Assembly (NCBI GenBank): GCA_014526335.1
Contig: JACTAT010000006.1
Span: 648,501-712,500 of the forward strand
Origin: Chrysaora quinquecirrha
Lineage: Eukaryota > Cnidaria > Scyphozoa > Semaeostomeae > Pelagiidae
Length of the DNA stretch: 64,000 bases
Direction: 5' to 3'
In this document: positions 1 to 11,416 of the stretch, piece by piece
Position numbering within the stretch: position 1 is the stretch's first letter
How the letters are laid out: every line of letters begins with the position of its first letter
Notes under the pieces: model-generated
Told to the model about the DNA's origin: nothing
Seen by the model: the letters and a program-made list of their open reading frames with translations, nothing else
Database searches by the model: none
Made by a program: the position numbers and the translations under genes

Positions 1-500
1 CTAAGCGTATCAGTATACAGGAAGCCCACTCACACAGACCAATGCCTGAATGCAAACTCGCATCACTTAGACAGTGTCAAAACAGTGTCATATCTTCTCT
101 TCAACAGAGCAAAATCTATCACGAGCAATCTTGATGATCTAGATAATGAGTACAAAAGGATCTCAAGCGTTCTAAAGGCCAATGAATATAAACAAGAAGA
201 CATACGCAAGGTCACGAAAAAATCTCAAAGCCCAGACAGAATACTGAGGCTGACAAAGAGGAGCCTAAATGTTCTATGAACCTGCCATATATCAGAGGGA
301 CAAGTGAGAAAATCCGTCGATCTTTGTCTAAACAAAATATAAGGTGTACTTTTTATTCCCTTAATACACTTAAAAAGTCGCTTTCAAGACAAACATGTAA
401 GGCTTTAGGCCATGATAAAATGTTGGTTCTAAATTTAAACAATAGCTATCTGTTGTTAAAATGTGCTGAGAGGCGTCCGTTGATTAATTATGCAGAGTCC
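1..500 (+). mobile_element. Penelope-like retroelement fragment (end of reverse transcriptase), degraded
   Basis: Frame 1 is open from the window edge to 279. It contains YRKPTHTDQCLN, NSHH and a downstream LFNRAKSI...KRISSVLKANEY stretch, the usual end of a Penelope-type reverse transcriptase. The reading then shifts frame at about 276 and continues as LPYIRGTSEKIRRSLSKQ, the connector before the GIY-YIG endonuclease. The frame change and later stops show a dead copy. It sits in a GRWD1 intron. The family assignment rests on these recognised motifs. Confidence 0.7.
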
Positions 501-509
501 GAAAATGTT

Positions 510-660
510 CAACCTTCCTCCGTGTGAAATACGCCTAACTGCAAACCTTCCTCATTTAGCAATGAAGAACAGGCGTGTCTTGGGTGTAGCAGGAGATTCT
601 CTCTTGTTCTAACTGTACTTCCTCTGGTCAGCAAACATGTGACCGTAACTTGTTCCTGAC
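510..660. repeat. Interspersed repeat with 'aaccttcctc' termini
   Basis: The block runs from gttcaaccttcctccg through 'gcgtgtcttgggtgtag' to a bounded end near 660. Inverted copies with the same inner sequence are at 1800-1960 and 49975-50135, and shorter relics are at 4120-4250 and 47040-47110. Two copies directly follow Penelope-type fragments, so it may be the 3' tail of that element, or a separate MITE. Confidence 0.5.
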
Positions 661-800
661 TATGATAATATGTTACCGTAAAGCTGGAGTGACACATTGG
701 TTTTTACAATAACAATTATTCTCTTGACTCGGCCTCTAACGAACTGTCTGTTTTTTCCGTCAGCTTTCTTTTTCTTTAATAAGTCGTTGTATAATATTCT

Positions 801-1255
801 AGAAGGCTCAACATAGCCGAAACACGAAAAAGCCAAAACGGGAGAAGAGCTTTGGGCTGTATAACTTGAGGAGTTATTCAGCGAGCTCAGTGGAAACGTC
901 GTCGGCTCTCTGGTCATGCAGCCCAGGTTCGAATCCCTCTTACTGTGGCATGCCACTTGTGGAAAAATCTACCCTAGTGTTCGCCATTCATGACAAATAT
1001 ATATACATATGTATGGTACTGAAGAAGGGTCAACATAGCCGAAACACGAAAAAGTCAAAACGGGAGGAGAGCTTTTGGCTGCTTGACTTGGGAAATACTC
1101 GGCGATTTCATTGAGCTCTATAACCCAGTGGAAATGTCGTTGGCTCTCTGACCATGCAGTCCATGTTCGAATCCCTCTTACTGTGGCATGCCACTTGTGG
1201 AGAAACCTATCCTATTGTTCGCCATTCATGACAAATATAAAATATTTTAGTATGG
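801..1255 (+). mobile_element. tRNA-derived SINE, tandem dimer
   Basis: Two head-to-tail units begin at 801 and 1019. Each starts with 'gaagg(g)tcaacatagccg', and each carries a tRNA-like pol III promoter: an A-box related to TAGCTCAGTGG and, about 35 bp on, the B-box GGTTCGAATCCC (925-936 in unit 1, slightly altered in unit 2). Units end with the shared tail 'gttcgccattcatgaca'. The dimer ends about 20 bp before the GRWD1 exon at 1273. A second dimer is at 33902-34365. Confidence 0.7.
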
Positions 1256-1272
1256 TTGTATTCTCTTTACAG

Positions 1273-4200
1273 GTTTTCGGTTCTTGTTCTGCTGATCAGA
1301 CGATACGAATTTGGGACGCAAGGGCTGTTGGGAGTAAAGCATGCATGATAACGTGCAAAGCACATGATGCTGATGTCAATGTTATATCTTGGAATAGGTA
1401 TGAGGGTCGTATATTTGCATTTATGCTAATATCTTTACAGGTGACTTCTGGATTTTTGCCACGAAATACCTCATCAGAAACTTGTTGTGAAATTTTTAAC
1501 TAGTTGTATCCATTGCATAAGAGAAACAAGCGAAAAATCAGTCGATCTTTGTCAAAACAAAATATAAAGTGCGCTTTTTATTCCCTTTTTACACTGATCA
1601 AGTCACTGACAATACAAGAAGACAAGTTTTGCATTGTCAAGAAATCAAGCGGGGTATATAGATTACTATGTGGAGGTTACCGAAATCTTACAAAGGACAA
1701 TCGAAAGGAGAGACTGGAACTCGACTCAAAGAACATATATTCTATGTGATCCTCTGTCGAACTCACAAAAGTGATCTGCCAATCATTTTTCCACAGTCAG
1801 GAACAATAGTTACTGCCTGCAAATGGTCACTGACCGGAGGAAGTTCAGTAAGAGCAAAAGAGAATCTCATGCTACACCCAAGACACGCCCATTTTTCATT
1901 GTTAAAAGAGGAAAGTTTGCAGTTTGTCGTATTTCGCACGGAGGAAGGTTGAACACTTTTCTGGACTCTGCATTTTTCAAATGATGGAGTGGTATAGCAT
2001 TTCAAGAACAAGTGAAGGTGAAGGTGAAATGGTGTTTTAGCGTGAGTCGCTAGGATCTCAGTAGTAGGTTAACTAATCGAGACCTGGTCGTGACACTACC
2101 GTGGCTGGGTTCGAACCCTGACCACACTGAGCTTCTGACACCACGAGTCAGCTGGATTACACCACGACGCCACAAGTATCATGCCCTATCCCAGAAATCA
2201 GATTGAACCCTTTGGTTCATGCCAAAACTATTGATTTTGTCCTCTGGGTAGCTGCTTGTTTCGATACTTTCCCAAAGTGTCTTACAAAGAGGATTGTCAC
2301 TCTAATTTTTACTTTCATTACAGAAACGAACCCTTCATCGTATCTGGTGGTGACGATGGTATTATTAAAGTCTGGGATCTGAGACAAATTCAAAAGTAAG
2401 ACAATTTTCTTGCACCTTTCGTTTTTGCAGCCATTTTCATTGCTTTATTTTTAATTTTAACCTTATTGATAATTCTTCTATGATCATTATTGTTAAACCT
2501 ATTAATTGACATAGCAAGTTTCGGTGAGTTCCTTGGTCGATGTTTATTTTGATTAGCAAAGAAGCAAGAATATTCTTGTGTTGCCCTCTTTTAAAATTAT
2601 ACTTCGTATCAAATTCCGGTTGGAAGGTTTTCTAATGCTTTTCAAGTACAGAACGATAGACAACTTTGTTTCCTGTCGATTTTCGGCAGATAGTGTTGAG
2701 AAATGCATAAGATAGCCTGGGGTCCACTTGCATCACTTTACCAGCTTGCGTTGCATTCTCGGCAAACTCACGGCAAATCCTCAGAAAGAGCACACAGTCG
2801 AGACTGCAAAACAAACCCACTTTTTTAGCCAAGCAGTTATTAAGATATAAAATACAAGCTCTTCTTTCTTGGGCTATCCTGACCTTATTGACAATAAATA
2901 GGTTGCTTATCATAATAGGTGGATTTGAAAAATTTTCTTAACATCAACCTATATGGGCAATTTTTTGCTAGAATGTTTCATTTTTTCTTGCTTTTGTAGC
3001 CAAATAACCGCCGCATTCATTAGTGAAGCCCCATTAGGCTGTCAGCGATATGGGGCATTTGCAGAAAGATCAAGGGGATTAGGGATAATTCTGAGGTAAT
3101 TTTTTCTGGGTAGGGTATGCGGGGTATTTTTTGTGAAACTGTATTATAAAAGGGAGAAAACATACAGGGAAAAGGGGATATTTCAAGAAAAATTGTAGGA
3201 GATATGGGATATTCTGCCCCCTCCCCCACCCTCATTAGTTTGATTTTAGTATACATCGTATTGTGAAGAAAAAAGCAAGTGATATGCAGCGTGTAATAAT
3301 GATTTCCATTTCCTTTTTAGGGGTGTAGCTGTTGCCACTTTCAAGCACCATACCGCACCGATTACCTCAGTCGAATGGCATCCATTAGACAGTACAGTCT
3401 TCGCTGCATCGGGAGCCGATGATCAGCTGACGTTGTGGGATCTTGCTGTAGAGAGAGATGATAATGATGATTCTAAAGGAAAGTTAAAGGATCTTCCACC
3501 ACAATTACTTTTCATTCATATGGTAATTATTATTTTTCATTAAGCTCTTCAATATAGTTCTTTTTTTAACGTCGCCGTGTACACTATGTAAATGCTAGCA
3601 AACCTATACGCACTACTAAGGTGGATACGCACTACTGTGGTGGGGTTTTTCCTTGATATGGTTGTTGGATACGCGCAACAAACCTTTTCAAAGAGGCCTG
3701 GGCCGGGTGCAAAATTTTTCTGGAAAATGGTAGACATTTCAAGTAAGGGAATCCTCTCCGTGTGCAACAAACCACTTCTGATCAGGGAGACATTCAATGA
3801 AGTATTTTCCTGTTTGTTAGCTGCTTGTATATTTTTTCCTGAATATCTGCATATATTTTCAACATTTATCGTTTCAGATTTCTTAACTCTCTTTTTCTTC
3901 CACTATTCGTGAGTTTCGAGCAATATTTGCTGAACTATCTCTCCTAAAACGACCGTAATTCCAGTCGTTGCACACGGCGAGTATTCCCTTACAGGAAGTG
4001 TCTACCATTTTCCAGAAAATGTCACGCCTGTCCCAGGCCTCTTTAAAATGGTCTATTGTGGTGGGTTTTGTGCTTGATGTTGTTGGCACGCATAGAATCA
4101 GGAAGAAGTTAGGGTCAAACGGTCAATGACCGAAGGAAGGTCAGTTAAACATAGGAACACGCCTTTATTTAATTGCAAAGTGAGAAAAGTTTTCAGCTGG

Positions 4201-4842
4201 AGGTATTTTTGACTGGAGGAAGGTTGAACACTTTTCTGTACTCTGGATGCAACTGTACTGGTTTTGTGGCTTGATATAGTGGATACGCACTACTGTGGTG
4301 GATACGCACTGCTGTAGTTGATACGCACTACTCTGTTGGGATTTTCGCTGCTTGACGTGGTGGATACGCACTACTGTAGTGGAGTGTTTTTGCTTGTAGT
4401 ACGTTGATACAAGAGAAATATGGTATAAAAGAATTCAGTTCCCATTTACCAGTGGCGTAACGGACTGTTTTCGACGTTGGAGCAATTCTTAAGCAACTGT
4501 ACGCCCCAGGGACCTCCAGGGGCCCCGAATTATCCTCTCTGGGGAAAGAGATAGAATGTAAAGGACCAGCCAGTTCATTCCGGCTTTTTAGTACCCCCTC
4601 CCCAAGTGAAAGGTCAGCCGAAACAAAGTAACAACTACCCTCATTACTACCCCTTAATCAATCTCAAACGATAGCTAAGTTGGTTGTCAAATTGTAACCC
4701 ATGGTCGATAATTCAGTTTCTTACCTCAATCTTTTAGGGTCAAAACGATATCAAAGAACTTCATTGGCATAAACAACTACCTGGTGTTATACTAAGTACT
4801 GCTGCAAGTGGGTTTAATGTCTTCAAAACAATAAGCGTATGA
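1273..4842 (+). CDS. GRWD1: GRWD1, glutamate-rich WD repeat protein, C-terminal four exons (partial)
   Basis: Exons are 1273-1397, 2324-2395, 3321-3522 and 4738-4842. Each is bounded by AG and GT and the phases join without a break. The translation reads as the last WD40 blades of GRWD1 (yeast Rrb1): [13 protein letters not shown], then [56 protein letters not shown], an acidic linker and [10 protein letters not shown]. The stop follows [11 protein letters not shown], which matches the known family C-terminus. GRWD1 is a nucleolar histone- and ribosomal-protein-binding factor (family knowledge). The acidic N-terminal half and first blades must lie left of the window. Nothing resembling them was seen in 1-1272, which is repeat-filled intron. 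The introns carry Penelope-type fragments and two SINE families. The gene converges on the MANSC gene, with 554 bp between the stop codons. Confidence 0.93.
1504..1780 (+). mobile_element. Penelope-like element fragment, connector and GIY-YIG remnant
   Basis: This is a second degraded copy in the next GRWD1 intron. It reads [19 protein letters not shown], closely matching the connector of the fragment at 276-400, then GVYRLLCGG, and in another frame [10 protein letters not shown]. The last piece is the conserved tail of the GIY-YIG endonuclease of Penelope-like elements. At least one frameshift separates the pieces, so no product is expected. Confidence 0.6.
2010..2180 (-). mobile_element. 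tRNA-derived SINE, second family
   Basis: On the minus strand the element opens with GGCGTCGTGGTGTAATCCAG (A-box-like), has B-box GGTTCGAACCC, and ends in a short (CTTCAC)n tail, seen on plus as gtgaaggtgaaggtgaaa at 2011-2030. Related copies are at 32407-32575 (-) and 44806-44966 (+), with a truncated relic near 59500-59550. The layout is that of a pol III SINE with a simple-repeat tail. Confidence 0.7.
3690..4050. repeat. Interspersed repeat 'gcgacatttttctggaaaatgg' family, two facing copies
   Basis: A block with 'aaagaggcctgggccgg', 'tttttctggaaaatggtaga' and 'aagggaatcctctccgtg' appears at 3690-3780 and in inverted form at 3955-4050. Other copies or relics are at 8590-8690, 33160-33510, 50410-50710 and 52310-52480. 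The facing arrangement suggests a long inverted-repeat element. Its boundaries were not fixed. Confidence 0.5.
4250..4400. repeat. Short tandem motif 'ggatacgcactactgtagt'
   Basis: The motif gtggatacgcactactgtggt recurs about five times with small changes between 4275 and 4385. A pair of related units is at 3615-3645, in the previous intronic repeat. This is a degenerate minisatellite inside the last GRWD1 intron. Confidence 0.55.
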
Positions 4843-5396
4843 TTTTATTGCCATTTATTTTAAATTTTTATGCATAAATTCATTTCTTGCTCCTTCGCTT
4901 CTGATCTGAACTTGTCTTTCAGACCACTACCATCTCACAAGCAGTTGGAACCCTCCCGTTTAAGACTCCTCCACCAGAAGAGCATGCTTGGTCTATCCCT
5001 GGCATTACCCCAGCACAAAACAGACAACTTTCAAATCTCAAATTCTATCCTCATTAGTATCATCTATCTTCAGATTTCATAATGATTATTACTCTAAGTT
5101 ATATCTATAAAATTTATGATAAATTCGTGAAATTAGCAGGTCATTTAAATAGTACAGAAATGTGTGAATCAGTTACAAGTTTGACTAAGATTTTGCTTTC
5201 TTGGAGCGAACTGGGGTGAGACGCACTCGAGTATTATCTGCTGGAAACAAGTTAAGCTGATTTAGTTCACTACATGACAATAGTTAAGCGCCGTTAATGT
5301 TAAATCAATTCATCAAATTAGGTTATAGACGCATCAAGCTAGGCTAAAGCGAGTAAGCACAATCTCAAAGTCTTAATCATCTTCAACCAACTAATC
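4843..5396. other. Tail-to-tail gap between GRWD1 and the MANSC gene
   Basis: This gap should hold both 3' untranslated regions. On the minus strand AATAAA occurs at 4859-4854 and 4849-4844, both beyond most of the gap, and could serve the MANSC mRNA. I saw no canonical AATAAA for GRWD1 on plus. No repeat family of this window was recognised here. Confidence 0.4.
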
Positions 5397-7971
5397 CTAA
5401 TTCGCCTCGAGAGTCTGTGTGCTCTGATTGGTCTGTCGTTCGTGACGTTCTTTCTGATATTTGATAATCGCCATTGCAAAACCGCTGACCGCAATCACTG
5501 CCATGCACGTAAATGCTCCGATTATGATTGGTGAGATTAAACTGTGACGTAGATCATGGTGACGATGATACTTCAGCTAAAAAGAATTCAAAACAAGGTT
5601 AAGTAAGGGTGACAGTTGTTGCGGAGTTTGCGAACTGTGCTAAGTAAAGTGTGATTTGCCTACTTTAGGCCATGACAAACCACTAGACGTTTCAGTCATT
5701 CGTTTGCCGAGTAGAATTTTTTGTGAAGTAAATTGGTAATTATTATCATATTACAAAAGTTCCTGGTCACACAATTATGAGTTGGCCGAGTATGGAAGGA
5801 TCATTTGACCAGGAAAGATCATTTGAAGCACGAGTCTTCTTGGTTAAAATGTTATTAGTCCAAGTGATTTACGACAATGCGATAGGTATAGCCAAGCATT
5901 GTTTGAGCTTTGAGAAACAAATTCAAACGTTTGAGAAACAATGTGTGGCAAGGGCCTAACCCCAGCGAGTCAAAAATCTTTCGGATAGAATGTTTTTAAA
6001 GCAAATGTTCTACAATTATTCCAGACAGTAAAAATGTATTATTGGAGCGATTTTGAAATTCAACAAACCTTGGGGTGTATTGTTTTTGTATCATTTTCTT
6101 CCAAAGCTGTCATATCTGATTTTTCATCAACCTTTTTTAAATGATCACTCAGAGTTTGAATATTATCACTAATTCTAGCTTCTTTACTCTTTTTCACTCC
6201 ATTGGCATACTCCTGCGCATCAGTATCCTTCTCCTCCGCAGTGGCTTTGCTGTGAAGTACTTGTGATTCTGTCTGCAGTATCTGTTCCATTGGACTTTGA
6301 TTTGATATCGTCACGAGAGATTCTTGTTTGCTGTCTGTGACGTCACCATTTTGCTGCTCCGCAGGGATGCTACTCTTTGGGGCTGCGCTGCTGTTGCTAA
6401 CGACTGCTTGCTTTGTTACTATGGTGGATTTGTGTTCATCGTATTTGACACCAGTGACTTCCGTTTGCGCATGTACTGAAAGAGACAGAAATCCAGCAAT
6501 GAGTTTGGGCCTATTGAGAAAGACGTTTAATGGAGGGCCCGTTCTTTTTAGCTAACGCAACGTTGCGGGAATAAACTGCTTTGCTTAGCTTTCGGAACGT
6601 ACACAGAATGGTCGATTGAATGTTCAAAAACTCAGAAGAAAATTGCTTCATGAGTGGACAATAAAAGACAACACATTAGCCTCCCTTCCATTTCTCTTGG
6701 CAGCCATCTTTCCACTGATGACGACTGCCCGGTCGCAAATCAGCGCGAATTTTTTCAAAACGAGGCTCTCAAAAGTCATCAAGTACTTCAAGTACGAAAT
6801 CATTTCCCGTGGAACATTCGCTAGGCGTTTGTGACTTTAGGCTAGACAAACAATTTGCTCAAAGAACTTACATTTCGAATCCTTTACTGCTTTTACTGTT
6901 CTTCTCATTTGCAAAACAACGGAATTTACAGTTGACTTTTCGGTTTGACATTCATCATCTTTACATTCAATTGAGTAGCAGATTTTATCCTTCATCCATG
7001 CCATGTTACAACTGCTTACCTCACAGCACAGCAAAGCACAGACCTAGAAAACAGTATTCGTTTTAGTATTTCTGTAAAAATCATTTCTAGTTGCCCAAGT
7101 TAGTAAGGTGGTAAGTTTATGAGCCACGTACGCTATCTTTTCTTTGTAATGTATTGATCTTGCTGTGGTTAGCAAAAGGATCCACTGATAGTTAATTCAG
7201 AAATGGTGCCATGGTTGCGCCAAGCAAGCACTATTTTGAAATAGCACTGGACTGTCTGCAGTCTCAAATGCTTTTAACACTTTAGACCCTGTTCGCATGG
7301 GATCATTTCCGAACCGATCTCAAAGGATGGACCACCCATTTACACGACAGCTGTTGGATGCTTGAGAAAACGCATGTCAAAAGTTTAGAATGCAGGAAAT
7401 TACACGTGTGTGATTGCGGATCCAGGAGCTAAGAGTAGATGAAGAAAAGAAGGAGATTATTTTGATGACCTGGAACAGAGTTCTAGCAGCATTTGCAAAG
7501 CTAAACTTTAAGAAACGCTTATAGAAATAAACGCTAGACGAAATTCTGGACATGGATGCGCCTACGGCCTAATGAGACTATAATTTCATGATCGTAGTGA
7601 TTGAGGGCATTTCACTCCACGAAAGAGCGTATGAGAATCCTATTGAAACAAAAGGATTCTTACAGGATTCCTACGAAAACAATAGAGATTCCACCTGAGG
7701 GTGTACAAGATTTCTAGGAGTGAATTTGTTTGTCCCCAAATTGTGATGATCTTACCTTCATGTCCATAACTTTGCCCATCATTGTTTGATTATCTAAATT
7801 TTTTCTTTGTCTTGGCACTGTTGCTGTGTATAGATTTGTTGGATAACATTGCAGCCTTTCAGCTTGAGCTTCATACGCGACGTCAGACCATTTGAATTCT
7901 TCAGCTAAGCCTAAGAAGAGTAATAACACCTTCAGACATATCAAGCAACAAGCACGCTTTAACGCTAACAC
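5397..7971 (-). CDS. MANSC-domain type I membrane protein
   Basis: Four exons on the minus strand, 7971-7756, 7043-6872, 6475-6069 and 5576-5397, join in phase with GT-AG borders to give 324 residues. Residues 1-22 form a signal peptide rich in Leu, Cys and Ile. Residues 42-104 hold the Cys pattern of a MANSC (seven-cysteine) domain: C42-Y-P near NLYTATVP, then C74, CC78-79, C84, C94, C99 and C104. A long hydrophilic Ser/Thr/Lys/Glu-rich stalk (about 120-275) follows. A single membrane segment (about 278-303, LISPIIIGAFTCMAVIA) and a short basic tail ending in QTLEAN complete it. MANSC domains occur in MANSC1, HAI-1 and KIAA0319-type surface proteins. No protease inhibitor or PKD domain is seen here, so an MANSC1-like role at the cell surface is likely but the ligand is unknown. 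The start at 7971 is chosen because it yields the signal peptide. Confidence 0.85.
7612..7736. mobile_element. Short MITE with GGGCA(A/T)TTCACTCC ends
   Basis: The left end 'gggcatttcactcc' and right end 'ggagtgaatt' form an inverted repeat. The inside carries three direct 'aggattc(c/t)ta' type motifs. Sister copies at about 17578-17704, 30488-30611 and 37604-37755 have the same layout. The best-preserved one is 30488-30611, at 124 bp. This copy lies in the first intron of the MANSC gene. No target duplication was clear. Confidence 0.55.
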
Positions 7972-8177
7972 AGACGGCTAAGATAAACCAGCAACTTGTT
8001 GCAGCTGCTCCATCACTAATAGCGAGTTTACGATTCACGACGCAGCTCAACACGACGCAGCAGAGGGGCCTGCAAACGAGTGCGGTCAGCACTCAGCACT
8101 CAGCACGTCGCTTGGCGAATCGCGACGACGCTTAGCATTTGGCGCCAAAAAGAAAACTTTTCATACAAACATCGAAC

Positions 8178-8333
8178 ATGGAGGACGAACAGTTACTTTT
8201 TAATATTATAAGTCGAATGCTCGGACCTGAATCAGCCGAGTGGGCTGCTGGGCTTGTGGAAATCAACCTGTACAGGGAGGTCTGTGTCGGTGCGACATTT
8301 TTCTCGAAGGTGGGCATCTTGAGGGAATGCTAG
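8178..8333 (+). other. Short open frame upstream of the MANSC gene, doubtful exon
   Basis: An ATG at 8178 begins MEDEQLLFNIISRMLGPESA and stays open to 8333, reading away from the divergent MANSC start at 7971. The first 32 codons look compositionally normal. After about 8280 the frame runs into the interspersed 'gcgacatttttct' repeat, so a real product would need a splice before that point. I do not recognise the sequence. It could be the first exon of an uncharacterised gene or chance. Confidence 0.2.
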
Positions 8334-8339
8334 ACCTAT

Positions 8340-9740
8340 TACATTCCTCTCACTCTTTCGGAAACAGTTTCTAACAACTTCAACAACATAATTGCTGTTT
8401 CCTCAGGGTGTTGTTGGAGCGGGGTAGTGGGGTGAAGAGGAGGATGGACTACGACGAATGTAATAAGTCTAAGGGAATCCTTTCCGCGTGCAACAACTTG
8501 GATTCCAGTCGCTTTAGAAGAACCAGTGCATCCCTTTTCTCCTTGCCTTCCCTCAGTCGTGAATTTGAAGCATAATGTAATGCACCAACCTTTCCTAAAG
8601 CGACCGCAATCCCGGTTGCTGCACTCTGATAGGATTCATTTACTCAAGATATCCACCATCTGCCAGAAAAACAAACCCCCTACAATTTTTCTTAACATAT
8701 CCACTTATTCCTTATATGTTCTCTGTCCTCTATCCCTGAATTTCACAAAAAATATCCCGTTTTCCCTTTATTTGTCTATAATTATCCCTTATCCTTTTGA
8801 CCTTTTCTTGAAATACCCCATACATTGTTTTTTTTTTTAATAAGCAACCGCTCAATAAGCAACTAGGGCTGAACTGACCTTAACATTAAGCAACTTGAGG
8901 GCTCAATCGAATTCTGTAAGCAACTAAGAAGTCAAACAACCAAGCTTATACGCTTTCTTGTTGTTAGGAAATTGTTTGTTTTGCATGTTGAAGTTCTTTA
9001 GCTAACGTTTTTCCACTTACTGTCTCCCAAAGGTCGTGTTATAGGCCTAACAGTTGACGATTTTGACCCGCGAAGTCAGGGGTGGTTGTTAGGTAAAAAA
9101 GGTTAAGCAACTTTTAAGCAACTTTGAGGGCTGAAATGTCTAAAATTTTAAGCAACTTTGAGGGCTGGACAAAAGTCAAGTTGCTTATTAAAAAAAAGTG
9201 TGTATTCCTAAAGCCCTAACGGAGCTCATAATTGGGGTTTTTTCACCTCTCTGGAGCTTTGTTTTTTGTAAGGCTGAGGCTGGTGAGACGTTCCTTAACA
9301 ATTGCCACGGACTTGTGCTAAATTTTTACATGTGGTCCCAAAATACGAGACAAAAATAGAAGTAACCCAAAATTGGAGGATATCTTACGCAGTGCAAGTC
9401 CCCATGAGTGAAAAGTCAGAAATTAGGTCGTGAGGCAAAGTCTTTCTAAGAAACCCTTACCAATGTTTACCCTAACTTTCCTTTGAGTTGATATCGAACC
9501 CCTGAAATTATGAAAATTGACTATTATATATATTTCAGAGACTTCTTTACAAGATATATGTTCTAGCTGAATTTATTTTCATGTTATGAATTAAAATGTC
9601 TACTAGTTTCATTACGACAATGAAAGGTTGTTAGAAGGTATCGACGAATAACCTTCTGAAAGGAAACTGGTGGTAGTATAAAATGAACGTAAATAAAGAT
9701 CAAAGATTACAAGATTCAAACTCACAGTTAATCGATAGAA
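8340..9740. other. Intergenic stretch with repeat relics only
   Basis: It holds relics of the 'tttttctgg' family (8460-8690). A diverged inverted pair 'aataagcaact' (8840-8880) and 'aagttgcttattaaaaaaa' (9177-9198) brackets about 350 bp and looks like another MITE. The internal motif 'aagcaactttgagggct' repeats at about 9115 and 9150. No supported gene was seen. Confidence 0.45.
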
Positions 9741-10199
9741 TTGAGACCAAAACGTGAACCAGAAAGGCGAAATTGGTTGATCGAAATCTGGAATAATTTA
9801 ACGGTTTTTCATCCATCTTCTTTCGTTAGTCTTTCGTCAATGTTTCGCTGGCAAAATCGTAAATATGAAAAGGACATGTGCTGTATTCATGGTGCGGCGA
9901 TGAATCCAACAAATGCTCACTGAATACTTGCTTAAACGCATCCACATTCATTTGCGTGCTTAATAATGAACTAAAGTTGTTCATATCACTTGTTTCACGC
10001 TTCTTGTCTCTTATCGAACTGTTACACTCATTTTTATAAGAAACTATGCTCTGAACCATAAATTAGAGTTTCTTAATTGGTTTGGTAAAAGTTTTTCGCA
10101 GAGTTAATTAACTTAAGAATTGGAAGTTTTGACAATTTCATGAAATAAGTGTAATGTGAAGTATCGTGTTCTTAGCAGTCTAAATATAGACATTTTCAC

Positions 10200-11200
10200 T
10201 CTAATTTCAACCTTAAGCGCTGGCTCAACCCCAAGCGCTCGCTTTTTTTAACCCCAGTCGCCCACTAATTTCAACTCCAAGTGCCCGCTAACTTCAACCC
10301 AAAGCGGCCGCTTATTTCAACCAATATAACGCTCGCTGCTTCCAACTCAAAGTCCCCGCTAATTTCAACTCCAAGTGTCGGCTAACCTCAGCCCAAAGCG
10401 GCCGCTTATTTCAACCCCAAGCGTTCGCTTTTTTTAACCCCAGACACCCGCTAATTTCAACTCCAAGTGTCCGCTAACTTCAACCCAAAGCGGCCGCTAA
10501 TTTCAACCCTAAGCGCTCGCTTATTTAAACCCGAAGCTATCGCTAATTTCAACCCCAAGGCTCGCTAAGTTCAACCCAAAGCGCTCGCTTATTTAAACCC
10601 CAAGCGCTCGCTATTTTCAACCGCTAATTTTAGCCCCAAGCGCACATTTGTTTTAACCCCAAGCACTCGCTAATTTCAACCCCAGTCGCCCACTAATTTC
10701 AACCCCAAGTGCCCGCTAATTTTACCCTAAGCGCACATTTGTTTTAACCCCAAGCACTCGCTAATTTCAACCCCAGTCGCCCACTAATTTCAACCCCAAG
10801 TGCCCGCTAATTTTACCCTAAGCGCACATTTGTTTTAACCCCAAGCACTCGCTAATTTCAACCCCAGTCGCCCACTAATTTCAACCCCAAGTGCCCGCTA
10901 ATTTTACCCTAAGCGCACATTTGCGAAGCACTCGCTAATTTCAACCCCAGTCGCCCACTAATTTCAACCCCAAGTGCCCGCTAATTTTACCCTAAGCGCA
11001 CATTTGTTTTAACCCCAAGCACTCGCTAATTTCAACCCCATTCGCCCACTAATTTCAACCCCAAGTGCCCGCTAATTTTACCCTAAGCGCACATTTGTTT
11101 TAACCCCAAACACTCGCTAATTTCAACCCCAGTCGCCCTCTAATTTCAACCCCAAGTGCCCGCTAATTCCAACCCCAAGCGCTCGCTTATTCCGGTGACC
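10200..11200. repeat. Minisatellite with a 91-bp higher-order unit
   Basis: The basic motif is about 20-30 bp, 'cgctaatttcaaccccaag' with variants. From 10640 it settles into a 91-bp unit starting 'gcgcacatttg', with starts at 10640, 10731, 10822, 10913, 10996 and 11087. One unit is 8 bp short because of a deletion around 10924. Units in the right half are nearly identical, which indicates recent amplification. The left half (10200-10640) is irregular and older. Confidence 0.9.
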
Positions 11201-11416
11201 CCAAGCAATGCTTCAAAAATCAAGAAAAATATTCATTCCTTTTTCTTACTGTATGATTTGTTCATCTAAATTTTATTAAATAATATCAACATTTAATTTC
11301 ATATTTGATTTAACACAGTTTTTCTCCAAAGTGAAATTTTGTTAACAGGAAACTTTTTAATTCTACCCTACTTCATTCAATTTAATAATAAGGCAATAAT
11401 TGTTGAATAGAAAATT

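Noticed and set aside
900..940. Possible tRNA gene from A-box and B-box motifs
   Set aside because: The motifs belong to a repeated SINE. The flanks do not form an acceptor stem or a cloverleaf, and the same unit recurs as dimers.
9826..10059. 77-residue minus-strand frame with normal composition
   Set aside because: No homology, signal peptide or splice partner was seen. It was kept out for lack of support.
10200..11200. Regularly spaced repeats resembling a CRISPR array
   Set aside because: Spacers are not unique, the whole 91-bp unit repeats, and the genome is eukaryotic.
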